Below, piece by piece: positions 6,543-9,160 of a stretch of 9,160 nucleotides of DNA (the first letter of the stretch is position 1; each line of letters starts with the position of its first letter). Origin of the DNA: JBBRLG01 sp038231495 (GTDB lineage: Bacteria > Planctomycetota > Planctomycetia > Gemmatales > Gemmataceae); assembly GCA_038231495.1 (NCBI GenBank), contig JBBRLG010000294.1, forward strand, positions 1 through 9,160. Direction: 5' to 3'. The translations under genes and the position numbers were made by a program. The notes under the pieces were generated by a model. It saw nothing but the letters and a program-made list of their open reading frames with translations, was not told the origin of the DNA and did no database searches.

Positions 6543-6609
6543 ACAAAGGTGTCAGGAACGAATGGCACTTCCTGGAGCCGTAACCCGAAGTTCTGAAACG
6601 GCATCGACA

Positions 6610-6671
6610 CGGAGACCTCCTTCGTCTGAGAATACGGGTGTTCCAGCCTACCCCCGACAAGGAGGTCTCCG
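6610..6671 (+). promoter_or_regulatory. Inverted repeat that would mask a ribosome binding site
   Basis: CGGAGACCTCCTT (6610-6622) and AAGGAGGTCTCCG (6659-6671) are perfect reverse complements with a 36-base loop. The right arm contains a near-perfect Shine-Dalgarno sequence, AAGGAGGT (6659-6666), six bases before the ATG at 6672. When folded, the stem would hide that site, a plausible way to keep transposase translation low. A terminal repeat of an element is the alternative reading. Confidence 0.5.
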
Positions 6672-7015
6672 ATGCACCCTTCTAACCGACGGCCGCGCCG
6701 CCGCCAGAGCGCAACGCCCTGCGCGCCAACCTGGTGCGGCGGGCGGAAGACTGGCAGTGGGGCAGTCTGTGGCGGCGGGCCGATCCGCAAGCGGTGCCGC
6801 CGTTGGACCTGCAGCCGTGGCCGGTGCCGCAGCCGGTCAACTGGGCCGCGTTAGTCAACGAAGCGCAGACGACGGCGGAAGTGGAGGCGCTGCGTGTCAG
6901 TGTGTCACGCGCCCGTCCCTACCGCTCGGCTTCGTGGCAGCTGCGGACGGCAAAACGGCTTGGTTTGGAGTCCACCTTGCGCGCCAGAGGCCGGCCGAAG
7001 AAGGAACCGTCGTGA
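6672..7015 (+). pseudogene. Degraded RAYT (REP-associated tyrosine transposase) gene
   Basis: From 6707 to the TGA at 7013-7015 one frame encodes about 102 residues: ERNALRANLVRRAEDWQWGS, then LW, PLDLQPWPVP, NWAALVNEAQTTAE, and a tail ending LGLESTLRARGRPKK. This is the C-terminal third of RAYT (Y1/TnpA_REP) transposases, whose usual signature is 'YVERNPLRANLV-RAEDWRWSS' with the 'RLGLESTLR-RGRP(R/K)K' ending. The HUH motif and catalytic Tyr would lie in the missing part. The ATG at 6672 has an excellent ribosome binding site and starts MHPSNRRPRRRQ, but in another frame and with no HUH region. I read this as an original start joined to the C-terminus by an out-of-frame internal deletion near 6700; that link is inference. 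RAYTs process REP hairpins at single-stranded ends, and REP-like sequence follows at once. Confidence 0.7.
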
Positions 7016-7020
7016 AAAAG

Positions 7021-7190
7021 AGCTGCGTCCCGAATGGCATTTACTTAAGGCGCGTGCCGCGGGATTTCTACACACTAGTCCACTTGTTTCGGCGCTTTTC
7101 GGCGCCGAAAAGCGCCGAAACAAGTGGACACTTGTCCCAAAAACCCCTGGCCGCGCCTTAAGTAAATGCCATTCAGCTGAGTCCCCTTTT
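7021..7190. repeat. REP-like element: 23-bp inverted repeats around a perfect 52-bp palindrome
   Basis: The arms at 7032-7054 (GAATGGCATTTACTTAAGG plus CGCG) and 7152-7174 are perfect 23-bp reverse complements, and similarity continues inward imperfectly. Between them, 7078-7129 is a perfect 52-bp palindrome centred on GGCGCC (7101-7106), containing TTTCGGCGCTTTTCGGC and its complement. Single-stranded DNA or RNA would fold into a long cruciform or hairpin. The left flank AGCTGCGTCCC (7021-7031) is the reverse complement of the GGGACGCAGCT that precedes the same arm in the copy at 9021-9031. The right flank (7156-7190) matches 9016-9050 at 33 of 35 positions in inverse orientation. The element begins 6 bases after the RAYT relic's stop codon, typical of REP/BIME sequences acted on by RAYT. 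Confidence 0.8.
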
Positions 7191-7214
7191 TCCGCCCGTC
7201 CCCTTTTTCCGCCC
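7181..7214 (+). repeat. Exact 17-bp tandem duplication
   Basis: GTCCCCTTTTTCCGCCC occurs twice without a gap (7181-7197 and 7198-7214). On the minus strand it reads GGGCGGAAAAAGGGGAC, and its AAAAGGGGAC core also begins the repeat copy at 9016. It appears to be the outer part of the REP-like unit, duplicated. Confidence 0.75.
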
Positions 7215-7215
7215 C

Positions 7216-7380
7216 AATTACGACATTAGTGGCATTGTCGTGACTGCTTACAACCCGACTGAGGAGCCGTTCGCTATCGGCGAAGTTGTCAAGCTCCAAG
7301 TTGAGGTCCGTGTCTATCAGACCAAAAACGGTCCCCGCTACAGCTTGATCTTACCCGGTGTCGTGGAAGGAGAGTTTTAA
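7216..7380 (+). pseudogene. 3' fragment of an unrecognised gene, cut by the REP-like element
   Basis: From 7216 to the TAA at 7378-7380 the frame encodes 54 residues with convincing protein character: NYDISGIVVTAYNPTEEPFA, IGEVVKLQVEVRVYQTKNG, PRYSLILPGVVEGEF. Alternating hydrophobic residues and turns suggest a small beta-barrel or beta-sandwich end. In frame upstream there is only REP-like sequence and then a stop at 7159-7161, and there is no ATG or ribosome binding site. The gene therefore seems to have lost its 5' end when the repeat element arrived. I cannot name the family. Confidence 0.5.
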
Positions 7381-7641
7381 GGGTAAGGGTGTTGGCCAGG
7401 TTGGCGTGGGTCGAGATTGGCGAGGTTCGATTGTGGCCTGTCATGGATGCGGAAGTCCTAATCGGAAAATGGTTTACGTCAGAGCCGGAAAAAGGGTTAC
7501 CGCAAGGAAGGGGTGACCCTCGCCATATGTGATTGGCGTGGCGTACATCGGTAAGCATCCATCGACAGAGCCGTACTCGGCACCATTTGCGCGGCGGAAA
7601 TAAAGTGTCTTGTCATCCGCCGCCAGGCAGGTGGACCCCTG
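7381..7641. other. Gene-free stretch with one hairpin
   Basis: No convincing reading frame is present. AGGGTTACC (7493-7501) and GGTGACCCT (7512-7520) form a 9-bp stem with one G-T pair and a 10-base loop. It may end transcription from the left, though no T-tract follows. Near 7398-7434 the motif TTGGCG recurs with GGTT and GATT neighbours, too irregular to call a repeat. Confidence 0.3.
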
Positions 7642-7647
7642 TATAAT
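7642..7647 (+). promoter_or_regulatory. Perfect -10 box upstream of the 80-residue gene
   Basis: TATAAT at 7642-7647 is preceded directly by TG, nearly an extended -10. No good -35 hexamer exists at the normal distance; TTGTCA at 7610-7615 is 26 bases away, which is too far. Transcription would start near 7654, giving a leader of about 54 bases before the ATG at 7708 and possibly reading on into the Rpn gene. Confidence 0.4.
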
Positions 7648-7707
7648 GTGGAAGAGTTCATTTTCCTTGACTGATCGGCGAATGGGGTTCGCGAGAGGGA
7701 GGAGAGC

Positions 7708-7950
7708 ATGGTTCCCCCTGCTCGCGATGAGTCTTGTTCGGAAAGTGCCACCCCGGAGATGTTGACCGGCATAGCCGTTCGGATCGAAGCCGAGGAAGAC
7801 CTCGCTGTCCGCGCCTTCCGCCCGCCACTACCGCCGACCAACGGCACGGATCGACCCGGTGTCGATCAGTTGGCGGGAATTTACATCCGGATTGAAGCTT
7901 CCGAGGATCTGACCGTACACCCGCCTTCGGCGAACGCACAGCATTCGTGA
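7708..7950 (+). CDS. 80-residue hypothetical protein with an internal two-fold repeat
   Basis: I do not recognise a family. GGGAGG (7697-7702), with overlapping AGGAG, lies 3-5 bases before the ATG, so the start is well supported. The protein contains two copies of a 16-residue unit 36 residues apart: LTGIAVRIEAEEDLAV (19-34) and LAGIYIRIEASEDLTV (55-70), identical at 11 positions. The DNA copies have diverged at many third positions, so selection is preserving the protein pattern. This is good evidence for a real gene. Each unit looks like a strand-turn-helix or strand-turn-strand with acidic Glu/Asp residues. Linkers are Pro-rich (RPPLPPTNGTDRP). No signal peptide or membrane segment is visible. 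The stop is 58 bases before the Rpn start on the same strand, so the two may be co-transcribed. Confidence 0.65.
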   Translation: MVPPARDESCSESATPEMLTGIAVRIEAEEDLAVRAFRPPLPPTNGTDRPGVDQLAGIYIRIEASEDLTVHPPSANAQHS

Positions 7951-8008
7951 CCGATAACTGTTTCCGCGCCGTCGGTTTTCGGATTGGCATTCGCCGGGAG
8001 AGCGGACG

Positions 8009-8986
8009 ATGATTCCCGGGCTGGACCCCAAGGTGGACTACGCCTTCAAGAAAGTGTTCGGCAGCGAAGCCAACACGCCGGTACTCCTGAACTTGCTGGA
8101 CGCCGTGCTGAAACCGCCGCCCGACCAGCGCCTGGTGAGCGTGGAAATCCTCAACCCCTTCAACGACAAGGAGGCGGTGGACGACAAGCTGTCTATCCTG
8201 GACATCAAGGCTCGCGACCAGCAGGGCCGGCTGTACAATGTAGAGATGCAGATGGCGGCCTCGTGGCTTTACCCCCAGCGCGTGTTGTACTACTGGGCGG
8301 TGTTGCACAGCCACCAGTTGCGCGAGGGGGTCGATTACGCGGCACTCCAGCCCACGATTTCCATCAACTTCGTCAACAGCGTGTTGTTCGCCCAGACGAC
8401 GGACTATCACCTGGATTTCCAGTTGCGCAGCGCGCGGCACCCGGAGTTGATCTTCAGTCCGCAGCAGGCGATTCATGTGCTCGAACTGCCGAAATTTCGA
8501 CGGACGGCCGAGGAGTTGGAAGATTCCCTGGACGTGTGGTGTTATTTCCTGGTCCACGGCGCCGACCTGGACACGGACAAGTTGCCTGCGGCGCTGCGCA
8601 CTACAACGGTGCGGCGGGCGATGGAGGTCTTGCAAATGCTAACGCAAAGCGATCTGGAACGGGAGCGCTACGAGTCCCGGTTGAAAGCCCAACGCGACCA
8701 GTTCAGTTTTCTCAAGGCGGCCCGCGAGGAAGCAATGAAGGAAGGACGCCAGGAAGGACGCCAGGAAGGACGCCAGGAAGGACGCCAGGAAGGACGCCAG
8801 GAAGGACGCCAGGAAGGACGCCAGGAAGGACGCCAGGAAGGACAGGCTGTGGGCCGCATTCACCTTTGCCAACAATTGCTGAAATTGCCGTTGACGCCGG
8901 GGGAGGAACTGCTGGCCTTACCGCTGGCTGAATTGCAGACAAAAGCCGCAGAACTCGAACAGCAACTTGGCACCAGAGACTCCTGA
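8009..8986 (+). CDS. Rpn-family PD-(D/E)XK nuclease / putative transposase
   Basis: The product has 325 residues. The ATG at 8009 has GGGAG eight bases upstream. The start MIPGLDPKVDYAFKKVFGSE is the standard opening of the Rpn / PD-(D/E)XK nuclease family transposase group, whose studied E. coli members (RpnA-E) are DNA endonucleases that raise RecA-independent recombination. The nuclease core is visible: Asp65 in LSILDIKARD (61-70), then Glu79 and Gln81 in YNVEMQ (76-81), as expected for D...E-x-(K/Q). LYPQRVLYYWAVLHS (87-101) is the following conserved helix. A helical C-terminal half contains eight consecutive GRQE units (246-277), a charged segment commonly seen in this family, followed by a short helical end. 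Length and motifs are complete, so the protein is probably functional. It sits inside a segment bracketed by REP-like repeats. Confidence 0.9.
   Translation: MIPGLDPKVDYAFKKVFGSEANTPVLLNLLDAVLKPPPDQRLVSVEILNPFNDKEAVDDKLSILDIKARDQQGRLYNVEMQMAASWLYPQRVLYYWAVLHSHQLREGVDYAALQPTISINFVNSVLFAQTTDYHLDFQLRSARHPELIFSPQQAIHVLELPKFRRTAEELEDSLDVWCYFLVHGADLDTDKLPAALRTTTVRRAMEVLQMLTQSDLERERYESRLKAQRDQFSFLKAAREEAMKEGRQEGRQEGRQEGRQEGRQEGRQEGRQEGRQEGQAVGRIHLCQQLLKLPLTPGEELLALPLAELQTKAAELEQQLGTRDS
8744..8839 (+). repeat. Eight identical 12-bp tandem repeats in the Rpn gene
   Basis: GGACGCCAGGAA is repeated eight times without a mismatch and encodes GRQE eight times; a further GAAG precedes it and GGA follows. 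Since 12 is divisible by three, gain or loss of units by slippage keeps the frame open and would only change the length of a charged helix. All six frames are open over the array, which produces several false long frames here. Confidence 0.95.
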
Positions 8987-9015
8987 CCGTACAAGAAAGT
9001 GTTCGGCAGACGAAG
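8987..9015 (+). pseudogene. Short echo of the Rpn gene 5' end
   Basis: CAAGAAAGTGTTCGGCAG at 8992-9009 is identical to 8047-8064, which encodes the KKVFGS stretch near the Rpn N-terminus. After a one-base insertion CGAAG also matches (8065-8069). It begins a few bases after the Rpn stop codon. It is probably the remains of a second Rpn gene or of a tandem duplication, cut off by the following REP-like copy. Confidence 0.5.
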
Positions 9016-9050
9016 AAAAGGGGACGCAGCTGAATGGCATTAACTTAAGG
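9016..9050 (+). repeat. Second copy of the REP-like repeat
   Basis: The 35 bases AAAAGGGGACGCAGCTGAAT...CTTAAGG match the reverse complement of 7156-7190 except at two positions. The last 19 bases also match 7032-7050 with one change (T to A). Relative to the palindromic element's right arm it is inverted, and relative to its left arm it is direct. It bounds the small-gene plus Rpn segment on the right. Confidence 0.8.
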
Positions 9051-9160
9051 AGAAAACGCGGCGAGGCCCAATAGGGGGAACAAAGGGTCGAACGTTAATT
9101 AAAAAACAATAAAAAAAACCCCAAAATAGCGGATAAGGGGGCGCCCGGCGCCACAAAGGA
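9051..9160. other. Low-complexity window end
   Basis: The stretch changes abruptly to homopolymer-rich sequence (TTAATTAAAAAACAATAAAA and runs of G and C) unlike the rest of the window. No gene or signal is seen. It may be poor-quality sequence at a contig end. Confidence 0.5.

Noticed and set aside
7021..7214. CRISPR-like array
   Set aside because: Repeats are inverted or directly abutting, with no regular spacers and no cas genes nearby.
6905..7299. Minus-strand frames of 72 and 74 codons through the palindrome (FRRFSAPKSAETSG-type)
   Set aside because: They read through the palindromic repeat; both strands give nearly the same peptide because the DNA is self-complementary.
7610..7647. 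TTGTCA paired with TATAAT as a full promoter
   Set aside because: The spacing is 26 bases against the usual 16-18; only the -10 box is kept.
7658..8635. 325-codon minus-strand frame opposite the Rpn gene
   Set aside because: It is an antisense shadow; the plus-strand frame has the complete Rpn motifs and a ribosome binding site.
8744..8839. Minus-strand LASF repeat frames as a membrane protein
   Set aside because: The hydrophobic repeat is the antisense of GRQE and has no independent start signal or extension.
7984..8931. 315-codon plus-strand frame overlapping the Rpn gene, with a PGRT repeat
   Set aside because: It is a shifted reading of the 12-bp repeat array and the Rpn gene, with no domain of its own.

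Overview
The window looks like a high-GC planctomycete, most likely of the Gemmata/Gemmataceae type. The pointers are a Hanks-type kinase with a multi-helix membrane tail, two exported WD-repeat proteins carrying the 'SP(F/L)DRL(D/N)P' linker usual in that group, a DUF4058-like protein, and Rpn- and RAYT-type mobile-element proteins. This is inference from protein style; no rRNA or tRNA is present. The window behaves like a short contig: it opens inside a probable transposase and ends in repeat and low-complexity sequence.

Left part (1-2762, mostly minus strand): the tail of a probable transposase (3-110) runs convergently into a DUF4058-like gene that appears to lack its usual C-terminus (112-645). 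Upstream of it on the minus strand are a small hypothetical gene (675-983) and a membrane-anchored Ser/Thr protein kinase (1029-2762). The three genes are closely spaced and probably form one operon. The kinase diverges from a decayed antitoxin-like reading frame (2895-2984), and a perfect inverted repeat lies between them (2849-2870).

Middle (3106-6465, plus strand): a sigma70-like promoter (3106-3134) is followed by a short direct repeat, an HNH-domain remnant of a group II intron-encoded protein, and a well-preserved group II intron domain V and domain VI ending at about 3445. Fifty bases further on start two consecutive, paralogous, exported WD40 beta-propeller genes (3496-4734 and 4882-6417). 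The second adds a Pro/Lys/Glu linker and a coiled coil.

Right part (6497-9050): a degraded RAYT (REP-associated tyrosine transposase) gene sits beside a compact repeat element made of perfect 23-bp inverted repeats around a perfect 52-bp palindrome (7032-7174). After it come a 17-bp tandem duplication, the 3' fragment of an unrecognised gene, an 80-residue protein with an internal two-fold repeat (7708-7950), and a full-length Rpn-family PD-(D/E)XK nuclease/transposase gene with eight identical 12-bp repeats (8009-8986). Another copy of the REP-like sequence, inverted relative to the one at 7156-7190, follows at 9016-9050. It brackets the segment holding the small gene and the Rpn gene.

Overall the window holds a signalling operon and an exported beta-propeller pair, surrounded by the debris of at least four kinds of mobile DNA: a DDE-type transposase, a group II intron, RAYT/REP, and Rpn. 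No defence system, CRISPR array, tRNA or rRNA was seen.
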